Shown here: positions 7,037 to 15,068 of the stretch, piece after piece
Numbering within the stretch: the first letter of the stretch is position 1
Layout: each line of letters starts with the position of its first letter
Origin: a virus
Strand: one strand, 5' to 3'
Length of the DNA stretch: 39,512 bases
Virus record (IMG/VR): IMGVR_UViG_3300037502_002631
Coordinates: 1 to 39,512 of that record
The notes under the pieces: generated by a model
The model's database searches: none
Seen by the model: the letters and a program-made list of their open reading frames with translations, nothing else
What the model was told of the DNA's origin: nothing
Program-made: the position numbers and the translations under genes

Positions 7037-7489
7037 ATGGCCGCCGGGGACATCACGCTCTTCAACGAGTTCAAGGAGGACGTGGGTCAGAAGATCCACA
7101 ACCTGAGCTCCGACACGTTCAAGCTGGGCCTCGTCACCAATGCCGTGACGCCTGCGGCCTCGACGGCCGACCCCCGCTGGGGCGCCGGCGGGAGCACCAA
7201 CCTGAGCTCGAGCGAGGCGACGCCGGGCGGCAACTACAGCGCGGGCGGCCCGGCGCTGGCGTCCTCGACGTGGAGCGAGACCGGCGGCACGGCAACGTTC
7301 GACGCCGCCGACGTCACGATCGCGCAGAACGCCAGCAACCCGAACAACGCCAGGTGGGGCGTGATCTACAACGACTCGTCGGCCGGCAAAGAAGCGGTCG
7401 CGTTCGTCGACCTCGGTGGCGTGACGGACCTGACCGCCGGCGCGTTCCAGATCACCTGGAGCGCCAGCGGCATCTTTTCGCTCACGTGA
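7037..7489 (+). CDS. Phage virion protein, conserved beta-rich family
   Basis: A 150-residue protein: LFNEFKEDVGQKIHNLSSD, FKLGLVTNAVTPAAS, then SWSETGGTATFDAADVTIAQ and a closing SASGIFSLT. This pattern belongs to a widespread phage protein family in structural clusters. The function is not established here. It abuts the preceding gene (TAA then ATG), and its stop overlaps the GTG of a small coiled-coil gene. Confidence 0.65.
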   Translation: MAAGDITLFNEFKEDVGQKIHNLSSDTFKLGLVTNAVTPAASTADPRWGAGGSTNLSSSEATPGGNYSAGGPALASSTWSETGGTATFDAADVTIAQNASNPNNARWGVIYNDSSAGKEAVAFVDLGGVTDLTAGAFQITWSASGIFSLT

Positions 7490-7653
7490 GCTGGGTGGCG
7501 CACACGGCCCGCCAGCGTGACGAGGCGCTGCGCCTGCGGCTGCGCATCGAGCGCCTCGAGGCAGCGCTCGGGACGGTGAGCGCGGCCAAGCGCGCCGAGC
7601 TGCTGGCCGAGCTGGAGCGCCTCCGTGCCCTACGTCTATCGCAGGCCGTTTGA
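7486..7653 (+). CDS. Small coiled-coil protein (55 aa)
   Basis: An open frame of 55 residues starting at GTG 7486 that overlaps the previous stop (GTGA). It is nearly all helix with a heptad-like pattern: LRLRLRIERLEAALG, AAKRAELLAELERLRALRL. Its 3' end overlaps the next gene by 29 bases. The exact overlap at the start supports a real gene. A role in oligomerisation or virion assembly is possible. Confidence 0.5.
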   Translation: MSWVAHTARQRDEALRLRLRIERLEAALGTVSAAKRAELLAELERLRALRLSQAV

Positions 7654-8218
7654 TTACCCGCAGCATCGCCAGGCGTTCAACGTCTGGGCGATGCAGGGCC
7701 TGCTGGAGGGCACCGCCCCGGCGCTTTCGCTGACGGCGCACCAGGCCACGGTCACGAGCACCGCCGGCGCGGGCAGCCAGTACAGCCGCGCGACGCGCTA
7801 CAACACGGACGGCGTGTTCCGGCGCCGTTGGCCGCACGCGCAGATGCGGGCGAAGGTGTTTCTCATCTACACCGACGCCGATGCCATCGACGCGTCGCGG
7901 CCTGTGGTGGGTTTTACGGGCCACGCGGCGACGGTGCAGCTTGGGGCGAACCCCGGCGCGGCGGTGGCCGCAGACGACGCCTCCGGCGCTTTTACGACGC
8001 ATGACGCCACGGTGCAGGGCGGGCGGCGCGACCCGTACGAGCTCGGCCGAGGCACGCTGACCGGCCACGCCGCGACGCTGACGCGTACCGCAGGGCTCGG
8101 CCCGTCGCGCACGGGCGCGGTGTCCGCGAAGCCCTCGGGCACGTACCAGAGCGGCACCACGCGGGCGCCGCGGCGACGCGTCGTGAGCACGACCAACCTG
8201 ATTACCCGGGCCAAGTAG
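7625..8218 (+). CDS. Hypothetical late protein
   Basis: A 197-residue protein starting at GTG 7625 (VPYVYRRPFDYPQHRQAFN). The middle contains three related short segments (LTAHQATVTSTAG, FTGHAATVQLGANPG, LTGHAATLTRTAGLG), an internal repeat suggesting stacked beta units. The C-terminus is basic. It lies just before the small terminase gene. The family is not recognised; a minor virion protein is the likely role. Confidence 0.55.
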   Translation: MPYVYRRPFDYPQHRQAFNVWAMQGLLEGTAPALSLTAHQATVTSTAGAGSQYSRATRYNTDGVFRRRWPHAQMRAKVFLIYTDADAIDASRPVVGFTGHAATVQLGANPGAAVAADDASGAFTTHDATVQGGRRDPYELGRGTLTGHAATLTRTAGLGPSRTGAVSAKPSGTYQSGTTRAPRRRVVSTTNLITRAK

Positions 8219-8251
8219 GCCGACCAACCGGAAACGGAGTCGGACAGCACT

Positions 8252-8617
8252 ATGACGAGGGACGAGAAGAACCAGCGCCGCGACGAGCGGCAGGCGATGC
8301 GCGAGCGGTACGTTTCCCCGGGCCGCGGGGCGCCGATCGGCAACCAGCACGCCAAGAAGGACCGGATGCTCCGCGCGGCGCTCATCGACGAGCTCGGCGG
8401 CACGGACGAGGAGAAGCACGAGAAGCTGCGGCAGATCGCCCGCCGCGTGCTGCAGGTGGCAATCGAGGGCGACTGGGCCACCGAGAGCCGGTACGCCATC
8501 AAGGAGATCTGGGACCGCCTCGACGGCAAGGTCCGACAGGAGCACGCGATCGTCGATGCGGACGGCAAGGGCATCCACCTGACATGGCCGCTGCCGCAGA
8601 CGCCCCTCGACAAGTAG
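8252..8617 (+). CDS. Terminase small subunit (TerS-like)
   Basis: A 121-residue protein with a basic N-terminus (MTRDEKNQRRDERQAM), the motif GAPIGNQHAKKDRML seen in many phage packaging and DNA-binding small subunits, and a helical core ending EIWDRLDGKVRQEHAI, which is typical of small terminases. It precedes and overlaps the large subunit by 34 bases. TerS recognises phage DNA and regulates the TerL motor. The family link rests on motif pattern and the constant TerS-TerL-portal order. Confidence 0.75.
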   Translation: MTRDEKNQRRDERQAMRERYVSPGRGAPIGNQHAKKDRMLRAALIDELGGTDEEKHEKLRQIARRVLQVAIEGDWATESRYAIKEIWDRLDGKVRQEHAIVDADGKGIHLTWPLPQTPLDK

Positions 8618-9870
8618 CCCTCTACGAGCCGCGTGACGCCTTCCGGGCGTTCCATCTGCGCCATCAGCGCTGGGCCGTGCTGGTGGCCCACCGGCGCGCC
8701 GGCAAGACGGTGGCGTGCATTGCGGAGCTCGTGACGCGGGCGCTCGCGACGCCGAAGCCGAACGCGCGCTACGCGTACATCGCGCCGTATCGCGAGCAGG
8801 CGAAGACGGTGGCGTGGCAGTACCTGAAGGACATGGCCGAGCCGGTCACCGACGACCCGGAGGGCGACTTCCGCGAATCGGAGCTGTCGGTGAAGCTCTA
8901 CAACGGCTCGCAGATCCGTCTCTACGGCGCCGACAACCCGAACGCGCTGCGTGGCCTGTACCTCGACGGCGTGGTGCTCGACGAGTTCGCGGACATGCGC
9001 CCCGAGCTCTGGCGAACGGTCATCCGGCCGGCGCTGAGTGACCGCCGCGGCTGGGCCGTGTTCATCGGCACGCCGCGCGGCCGGAACGAGTTCTGGCAGA
9101 TCTTCGACAACGCGACGCGCGACCCGGACTGGTTCAGCGTGCGCCTGAAGGCGAGCGAGACCGGCATCCTGCCCGCGGACGAGCTGGCGGACGCACGCAA
9201 GGCGATGACGGCCAATGCGTTCGAGCAGGAGTACGAGTGCTCGTTCGACGCCGCGATCATTGGCGCGATCTTCGCCAAGGAGCTGCTCGCAGCCCGGGCG
9301 CGGGAGCAGATCGGGCGGGTGACCTACGACCCGCAGCGGCTCGTGTTCACGGCCTGGGACATCGGGTACGGCGACAGCACCGCCATCTGGTTCTGGCAGC
9401 AGAACAAGGGCGAGATCAGGGTCATCGACTACTACGAGGCAAGCGGCGAGCCGATCACGAGCTACATGCAGGTGCTCTCGGCCCGCGGCTACAAGTACGA
9501 CACTTTGTGGATGCCGCACGACGCCGAGAACAAGAGCATCACGAGCGGTCAGAGCGTCTGCGACATCCTGCGCAAGAACGGCTTCAAGGTGCGCATGGTG
9601 CCAAAGCTGTCCCTCGAGGACGGCATCAACGCCGCGCGGCTGCACTTCGGGCGCGCGAGCATCGACGAGAAGCGCTGCGCCGCCGGCCTCGAGGCGCTGC
9701 AGCACTACCGCTGGGGCTGGAACGATCGGCTCGATGAGCCGAAGCCGAGCCCCGTCCACGACTGGTCGAGCCACGGCAGCGACGCGTGGCGTTACATGGC
9801 ATTGGCCTGCAAGGCCGACGCCGACGTGCGCGAAAAGCCGCTCAAGATCGACACCCGCGGGATTGTTTGA
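8584..9870 (+). CDS. Terminase large subunit (TerL)
   Basis: A 428-residue protein. The ATPase domain has Walker A AHRRAGKT at about residues 35-42, and Walker B VVLDEFAD near 127-134. The C-terminal RNase H-like nuclease domain has the Asp of TAWDIGYGDS (about 258), MPHDAENKS and HDWSSHGSDAWRYM. TerL pumps DNA into the prohead and cuts it to unit length. The length is normal for a podophage TerL. It overlaps TerS and shares its last base with the portal start (TGATG), so the three are translationally coupled. The long reverse-strand frames here are codon shadows. Confidence 0.95.
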   Translation: MAAAADAPRQVALYEPRDAFRAFHLRHQRWAVLVAHRRAGKTVACIAELVTRALATPKPNARYAYIAPYREQAKTVAWQYLKDMAEPVTDDPEGDFRESELSVKLYNGSQIRLYGADNPNALRGLYLDGVVLDEFADMRPELWRTVIRPALSDRRGWAVFIGTPRGRNEFWQIFDNATRDPDWFSVRLKASETGILPADELADARKAMTANAFEQEYECSFDAAIIGAIFAKELLAARAREQIGRVTYDPQRLVFTAWDIGYGDSTAIWFWQQNKGEIRVIDYYEASGEPITSYMQVLSARGYKYDTLWMPHDAENKSITSGQSVCDILRKNGFKVRMVPKLSLEDGINAARLHFGRASIDEKRCAAGLEALQHYRWGWNDRLDEPKPSPVHDWSSHGSDAWRYMALACKADADVREKPLKIDTRGIV

Positions 9871-12002
9871 TGCCAGACACCGATCGACTTCTGCAGGCCA
9901 TCGACCAGGCCGAGGCCGCCGCCTATGGCGCCGACACCGAGGGGCAACTCTCGGCCGAGCGCGAGATGGCGATCCGCCTGTATCTCGGCAAGGACGTCGA
10001 CCCGGCGCCGCCCGGGCGTTCGTCGGTCATCGACCGCAGCGTGTTCGAGACCGTGCAGTGGATCCTGCCCTCCCTGTGCCGGATCTTCGCCAGCGGCGAG
10101 GACATCGTCGAGTTCATCCCGACCGGCCCCGAGGACGAGCGGCAGGCGAAGCAGGAGGGGGAGTACCTCAACTACCTCGTCACGCAGAAGAATCAGTGGT
10201 TCCAGATCTGCCACACCTGGTTCACCGACGCGCTGGTGACGAAGAACGCCTACACCTGGGCGTACATGGACAAGACCGTGCGCGTCGAGCGCGAGCGCTA
10301 CGAGCGGCAGACGCAGGAGGGCATCGCGCTGCTGCTGCAGGGCGAGGGCGTCGAGCTCACCGGCGCCGAGCCGGCGGACGAGTCGGGGGTGCTGTTCAAC
10401 GTCGAACTGCGCCGGGTGCGCGAGCGGCCGGTTCTGCAGTTCCTGGTGTTGCCGCCCGAGCGCTGCCGGGTGGCACACACGACGCCGGAATACAGCCTGC
10501 GCGGCTGCGACTACTTCGAGTTCTGGGACTACAAGACGATCTCGGCGCTGCGGGCGCAGGGCTATGACGTCCCCGACGACATCGGCGATGGCGGCGGCAC
10601 CGAGGCGCTCGAGGAAGACGCGCGCGACGAGTACGAGGAGGACCTGGGCTCCGGCGACGACCAGCGCGGCCGCACGTCGCCCGAAATGCGCCGCGTGCGC
10701 GTGCGCCACGTGTGGATCCGCCACGACTACGACGAGGACGGCATCGCCGAGCTGCAGTACGTGCTGCGGGTCGGGCAGACGATCCTGCTGCGCGAGGAGG
10801 CGAGCCGCATCCCGGTCGCTTCGATCGTGCCGAGCCCGCTGCCGCACCGGCACATGGGCCTGTCGGTCGCGGACCTGACGGCGGACATCCAGCGCATCAA
10901 GACGGCGCTGCTGAGGCAGGGCCTCGACAACGTGTACTTCGCCAACAATCCGGCGATCGCGTTCGACAAGAACATGGTCAACCTCGACGACGTGCTGTCG
11001 TCCCGGCCCGGGCAGCGCATCCGCGTCGACGGCCCGCCGGGCGCGTCGTTCCTGCCGGTGCAGACACCCTTTGTGCTGCCGCAGGTGCTGGAGGCGCTTG
11101 GGTTCATGGAGCAGGTCACCGAAGGGCGCACGGGCGTCAACCGGTACTTTCAGGGCTCGGACCAGAACGTCCTCAACAAGACCGCAAGCGGCATCCAGCA
11201 GCTCTCGACCATGGCGGCGCAGCGGGTCGAGCAGATCGCCCGCATCTTCGCCAGCGGCATCGAGGAGCTGTTCAGCATCGCGCACGAGCTGGTGCTTAAG
11301 TCCGGCCACCAGCGCGAGGTCGTGCGCCTGCGTGGCCAGTGGGTCGAGGTGGATCCCTCGACCTGGCGCAGCCGCTCGGACATGCGCATCAGCGTCGGCT
11401 TTGCCGCCGGCAACAAGGACGCGATGGTGTCGCGCCTGATGATGATCGCCCAGTTGCAGGAAAAGGCGATGGCCGGCGGGGTCCCCATCGTGAACCCGCA
11501 GAACCTGTACCAGACGGCGCTCGAGGTCACGAAGGCCGCGGACTTCAGCGCCCCGCAGCGCTTCTGGACCGATCCCGCCACGGTGCCGCCGCCGCAGCCG
11601 CCGCAGCCGGACCCGACGGTCATGGCCGCCGAGCAGTTGCGGGCGCAGGCGATCCTGCAGAAGGCGCAGCTCGACAACCAGACGAAGCTGCAGATCGCGG
11701 CAGCCGACCAGCAGACCGAGGTGGCGAAAATGCAGATGGCCCCGGCCATTGAGCGCGAGAAGGCCGCGGCGCAGATCGCCGTTGAGGACCGCCGCGCCGA
11801 ACACGGGATGCGCTCCAAGGTGCTGGACCGTGAGATGGAGTCGCCCGAGCCGCCCGAAGCGCCCGAGCCCGAGGACGACGGCTCCGACGAGGACGAGCTG
11901 CTGCAGCGGGTGATCGCCCAGCAACAGCAGCAGTCCAACCAGATCCAATCCCTGCTCGCGGCGGTCCGTGACCTTGCCGCCAACGTGAGGAAAACCCGAT
12001 GA
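9870..12002 (+). CDS. Portal protein (P22-type)
   Basis: A 710-residue protein from ATG 9870, which overlaps the TerL stop. The N-terminal part (VFETVQWILPSLCRIFASG) and the motif RTGVNRYFQG...LNKTASGIQQ at about residues 420-450 are characteristic of P22-type portals. So is the length (P22 portal is 725 residues). The C-terminal 150 residues are helical, rich in Gln, Ala, Lys and Glu (EQLRAQAILQKAQLDNQTK), and would form the barrel, followed by an acidic segment (PEDDGSDEDE) and a Gln-rich end. The dodecameric portal forms the DNA channel at one capsid vertex and docks the terminase, then the adaptor. Confidence 0.9.
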   Translation: MPDTDRLLQAIDQAEAAAYGADTEGQLSAEREMAIRLYLGKDVDPAPPGRSSVIDRSVFETVQWILPSLCRIFASGEDIVEFIPTGPEDERQAKQEGEYLNYLVTQKNQWFQICHTWFTDALVTKNAYTWAYMDKTVRVERERYERQTQEGIALLLQGEGVELTGAEPADESGVLFNVELRRVRERPVLQFLVLPPERCRVAHTTPEYSLRGCDYFEFWDYKTISALRAQGYDVPDDIGDGGGTEALEEDARDEYEEDLGSGDDQRGRTSPEMRRVRVRHVWIRHDYDEDGIAELQYVLRVGQTILLREEASRIPVASIVPSPLPHRHMGLSVADLTADIQRIKTALLRQGLDNVYFANNPAIAFDKNMVNLDDVLSSRPGQRIRVDGPPGASFLPVQTPFVLPQVLEALGFMEQVTEGRTGVNRYFQGSDQNVLNKTASGIQQLSTMAAQRVEQIARIFASGIEELFSIAHELVLKSGHQREVVRLRGQWVEVDPSTWRSRSDMRISVGFAAGNKDAMVSRLMMIAQLQEKAMAGGVPIVNPQNLYQTALEVTKAADFSAPQRFWTDPATVPPPQPPQPDPTVMAAEQLRAQAILQKAQLDNQTKLQIAAADQQTEVAKMQMAPAIEREKAAAQIAVEDRRAEHGMRSKVLDREMESPEPPEAPEPEDDGSDEDELLQRVIAQQQQQSNQIQSLLAAVRDLAANVRKTR

Positions 12003-12493
12003 CCGCCACCGTTGAAGTCTCCGCCCAGTTCACGCGCCCGGCCGACACCACGCAGTACGCGGTCGGCGACCTCGTGGCCAACAGCGCCACCGCGGGCAGC
12101 GTCGTCGCGCTGAAGTTCAACCCGGTCGTCAACTTCGCCGGGCAGGCCGTCCGCGTCGAGGCGGCGCGCATCTTCAAGAGCGGCACGGGCGTCACGTCGT
12201 CGTCGTTCCGCCTGCACCTGTTTGAGATCTCGCCTGGTACGCCCGCGAACGGCGACAACGGCGCCTTCAGCTGCGCCGGCAAGGATTACGCCGGGGCTAT
12301 CGACATCACCGTGGACCGGGCGTTCACCGACGGCGCGTTCGGGCGCGGTCTGCCGCTGACCAACACGCCGATGACGTTCCTGCCGGGCGCAGGCGAGAAG
12401 GCCGTGTACGGGCTCCTCGAGGCCCGTGGCACCTACACGCCCGGCAACGCCGAGGTGTTCACCGTCACGCTGGAAGGCTACGCCGTCGAATGA
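11999..12493 (+). CDS. Virion protein after portal (putative decoration protein)
   Basis: A 164-residue beta-rich protein (VEVSAQFTRPADTTQYAVGD, VRVEAARIFKSGTGVTSSSF, FRLHLFEISPG). The start ATG 11999 has GAGG upstream and overlaps the portal stop (ATGA). Similar proteins follow portal genes in other short-tailed phages. The role is probably structural, perhaps capsid decoration. Neither the fold nor the place in the virion can be proved here. Confidence 0.6.
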   Translation: MTATVEVSAQFTRPADTTQYAVGDLVANSATAGSVVALKFNPVVNFAGQAVRVEAARIFKSGTGVTSSSFRLHLFEISPGTPANGDNGAFSCAGKDYAGAIDITVDRAFTDGAFGRGLPLTNTPMTFLPGAGEKAVYGLLEARGTYTPGNAEVFTVTLEGYAVE

Positions 12494-14133
12494 GCGTCGT
12501 TCCCGTCATCCTAAGCGGGCGGCAGGCATTCGATCCGCGCGCGACGCTGTTCGCGCACAACGAACCCGGCGTCTGGTACGACTTCACTGACCTCTCGACG
12601 ATGTTCACCACCTCCGACGGCACCACGCCCGTCACCGCCGTGGAGCAGGCCGTGGGGCTGATCCTTGACAAGAGCAAGGGGTTGGTGCTGGGGCCGGAGT
12701 TGTATACGGGCGGAACCGCGACGGGCGCAGCACAGACTGCAATAACGGGCGGATGGGAAGTTTGGCGCGCTGTCGGAGCAGTCGGTTCAGTTGCGCTTGC
12801 GACGTTGCAAGCCGAAAAAACGTATCGGGTTTCGTTGACGCTTGCGTCACGCGGCTCCGATTTAAGAGCCATTGACATCCGAATCCCGACTGGGACTGGG
12901 CAGCAGGGGTACTTAAGCCTCAGCCCCGCCGCCGGCAGCTATACATTCTTTGTCCGCACCGGAAATGCGGCAAGCGCGCTCAGCTTGACGCAACCAGACG
13001 TAGGTTACGGCGGCCTGTACACCAACATCTCCGTCCGCGAAATCGCCGGCACCCACGCGATCCAGGCGAGCAGCGCGAGCCGGCCGGTGCTGCGGAATCG
13101 GTATAACCAGCTGACGTGGTCGGAAGATTTCAGCAATGCGGCGTGGGTAGTTAGCACCGGCGGCACGGGAGTGACCGCAACAAAGACGCCGAATTTCGGT
13201 ATTGCGCCGGATGGCACGCAGACTGCGTGCCGCGTGCAGTTGGATAAGGGCGCAGGCACGACGGACTCTGATTTCGCCCGCATGTTCCAGTCGACCTCGC
13301 TTTCGTCCGTGCGGCGGCGTGTGTGGATCAAAACGAACGACGCCTCGACGAAAACGTTTCGGCTTGAAGCAACCGGCGCAAATCTCACTGTCACGGGAAC
13401 GTGGACGCAGATTTCCGACGCAGCCTCGGCGTCCTCACTACAGATCCTGCTGCAGGGCACGACATCGAACAGCGCAGATTTTTTGGTCTGGCATCCAGAG
13501 GTTGTCTACTCGCAGGATTTCAACTTCCCCTACCAGCGCATCAACGCCGCCACCGACTACGACAGCGACACGACCAAGTTCCCGCTCTACCTCGCGTTCG
13601 ACGGCTCCGACGACAGCCTGTACACGGCTGCGAACCTCGACCTCTCCGGCACCGACAAGGTGACCGTGTTCGCGGGGGTGACGAAGCTGTCGGATGCGGC
13701 GCGTGGGTCAATTGTCGAGTCAGGTGCAAGCTATGCTGCGGGCGGCACCTTTGGCGTGCTTGCTGCCAATCTGGCTGGCGCGAACTATCAGTTTGGAATG
13801 AGCGGCTCAACAAGCGGCACGGTCGATGAAACCGTTGCCGGGTTTGCTTCGCCCCACAGCGCAGTGCTTACGGTTCAAATGGACATGGCTGGCGCAACTC
13901 GACCAGCCGAGCTTTCGCCGAGAGTCAACGGTGTGGGATCAAGCGGCGCTGCCGGATCCGACTGCGTCGGCAACTTCGGAAACGTTCCGCTTTACATCGG
14001 CCGTCGCAACAACGCGAGCGTGCCCTACAACGGCCGCATCCAGCAACTCATCGTCCGCGGCGCGCAGTCGTCTGCCGCCGAGATCGCCAGCACCGAGCGG
14101 TACGTGGCGGGCAAGCAGGGCAGGGCGCTGTAA
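12490..14133 (+). CDS. Large adhesin-like virion protein with carbohydrate-binding sandwich domains
   Basis: A 547-residue protein. The N-terminus (PGVWYDFTDLSTMFTTSDG, VGLILDKSKGLVLG) is a conserved module of phage head- or tail-attached proteins. The middle holds two segments resembling carbohydrate-binding jelly rolls (YNQLTWSEDFSNAAWVVS, WIKTNDASTKTFRLEATG). The C-terminal part, about 370-545, looks like a LamG/concanavalin lectin fold (YLAFDGSDDSLYTAANLDL, DKVTVFAGVTKL, YIGRRNNASVPYNGRIQQLI). The bases around 12,690-13,000, 13,120-13,500 and 13,700-13,900 are less GC-rich than the flanks, suggesting module exchange. It likely binds cell-surface or environmental glycans. Its GTGA-type coupling shows it belongs to the head operon. 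Confidence 0.65.
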   Translation: MSVVPVILSGRQAFDPRATLFAHNEPGVWYDFTDLSTMFTTSDGTTPVTAVEQAVGLILDKSKGLVLGPELYTGGTATGAAQTAITGGWEVWRAVGAVGSVALATLQAEKTYRVSLTLASRGSDLRAIDIRIPTGTGQQGYLSLSPAAGSYTFFVRTGNAASALSLTQPDVGYGGLYTNISVREIAGTHAIQASSASRPVLRNRYNQLTWSEDFSNAAWVVSTGGTGVTATKTPNFGIAPDGTQTACRVQLDKGAGTTDSDFARMFQSTSLSSVRRRVWIKTNDASTKTFRLEATGANLTVTGTWTQISDAASASSLQILLQGTTSNSADFLVWHPEVVYSQDFNFPYQRINAATDYDSDTTKFPLYLAFDGSDDSLYTAANLDLSGTDKVTVFAGVTKLSDAARGSIVESGASYAAGGTFGVLAANLAGANYQFGMSGSTSGTVDETVAGFASPHSAVLTVQMDMAGATRPAELSPRVNGVGSSGAAGSDCVGNFGNVPLYIGRRNNASVPYNGRIQQLIVRGAQSSAAEIASTERYVAGKQGRAL

Positions 14134-14360
14134 TGAGGTACGTTAAGGCCACCGTTAAAATACGCCGTGACCTTGGCATGAGCGTCAAGCCGAACGCCGA
14201 GCAAGTGGACGGCAAAACGTTCTTGTTTGAAAAGCTGTGGACCATGGAGCCGGACGCCAGCATGTACCCCGGTGAAATCGCGTGGGGGCCGCGCGATGAA
14301 CGGTGGCCTGTTGACGCGCCGGGGTGGATCGCGTCGGGCGATCTTGAAATACACCCATGA
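14133..14360 (+). CDS. Small protein, paralogue of the gene at 33636
   Basis: A 75-residue protein that shares a clear core with the protein encoded leftward at 33636-33935: AEQVDGK, a hydrophobic/aromatic patch, an EP pair, then WPVDAPGWIASGDLE (WPADAPHWIASGDLE in the other). No known domain. Its GC is slightly lower than its neighbours. It overlaps the adhesin stop by one base (TAATG) and the next gene by 4 bases. The function is unknown; the duplicate in an early operon argues against a purely structural role. Confidence 0.65.
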   Translation: MRYVKATVKIRRDLGMSVKPNAEQVDGKTFLFEKLWTMEPDASMYPGEIAWGPRDERWPVDAPGWIASGDLEIHP

Positions 14361-14770
14361 CGGACATTTTCCGCACCCTCATCGTCACGGGCATTGACGC
14401 GCCCACCGCGCGCCAGATCGCCGAGACGCTCGCGCCGGTGGGCGGCAGTCGCATGTGGCTGGCGGGCCTCTCGCCCACCGGCAAGCCGCCTGCGACGCAC
14501 TACGTGTCCACCGGCCTGATCGGTCCCGACTTCGCAGCCATGGTGCCCTGCACGTTTTGGGCAAACGACGACGGCGCGTGGACCGAGACCGGCAGCGAGC
14601 CGGGCAACGCGGCGCTGGTGGCAATGGCTTGCGGCATGGCCGACCCGCCGCTGGTCATCACTGCGGCTGAGGCGCAGGCGATCATGGATGCGTCGGACAT
14701 CAGCGATCAGGAGCCGTTCGTGGCATTCGGGCGGCTGGGGCTGCAGCTGGTGCAGGAGCCGCTGGAATGA
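14357..14770 (+). CDS. Hypothetical late protein
   Basis: A 137-residue protein: MTDIFRTLIVTGIDAPTARQ, AGLSPTGKPPATHYVSTGLI, ITAAEAQAIMDASDIS, and a C-terminal QEPFVAFGRLGLQLVQEPL. Small proteins of this type accompany adhesin genes in related phages, and a chaperone or virion role is possible. It overlaps both neighbours by ATGA. No domain recognised. Confidence 0.6.
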   Translation: MTDIFRTLIVTGIDAPTARQIAETLAPVGGSRMWLAGLSPTGKPPATHYVSTGLIGPDFAAMVPCTFWANDDGAWTETGSEPGNAALVAMACGMADPPLVITAAEAQAIMDASDISDQEPFVAFGRLGLQLVQEPLE

Positions 14771-15051
14771 GCGACACCGAGCAGCTCGAGCGCGCCGCTG
14801 CGGCGAAGCGCGCGCTGGACAACCCAGCGCTCAAGGCCGCCTTCAACGAAGTGCGCGAGGCGATCGTGCACCGGATCGAGCAGTGCCCCATGCGCGATAC
14901 CGAGGGCGCTGAGAAGCTGCGGATCATGCTGCGGCTCCTCAATGATCTGCGCCTGAACCTGGAATCGGCCATCAACGACGGCAAGGTCGTCGAGCTGCGC
15001 ATTCAGGAAGACGAGCAGCAGCGTAAGCGCCGTTTCGCACTCTTTCGTTGA
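14767..15051 (+). CDS. Small helical protein before scaffold
   Basis: A 94-residue protein, almost entirely helical and charged: TEQLERAAAAKRALDNPALK, FNEVREAIVHRIEQCPMRD, EKLRIMLRLLNDLRLNLES. The DNPAFKxAFxxVR-like pattern is widespread in podophage head clusters just before the scaffold gene. A head-assembly role is inferred from position. The start ATG overlaps the preceding stop (ATGA). Confidence 0.65.
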   Translation: MSDTEQLERAAAAKRALDNPALKAAFNEVREAIVHRIEQCPMRDTEGAEKLRIMLRLLNDLRLNLESAINDGKVVELRIQEDEQQRKRRFALFR

Positions 15052-15068
15052 CCACACAGGACTGAATC

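Noticed and set aside
6557-8578. 673-residue leftward frame
   Set aside because: Covers five rightward genes on the other strand and has the biased composition of an antisense shadow.
7867-9774. 635-residue leftward frame opposite TerL
   Set aside because: TerL has full motifs; this frame has none.
9792-11948. 718-residue leftward frame opposite the portal
   Set aside because: Same codon-shadow effect; no recognisable domain.
12490-14133. Diversity-generating retroelement target
   Set aside because: No reverse transcriptase, template repeat or matching variable repeat is visible in the window.
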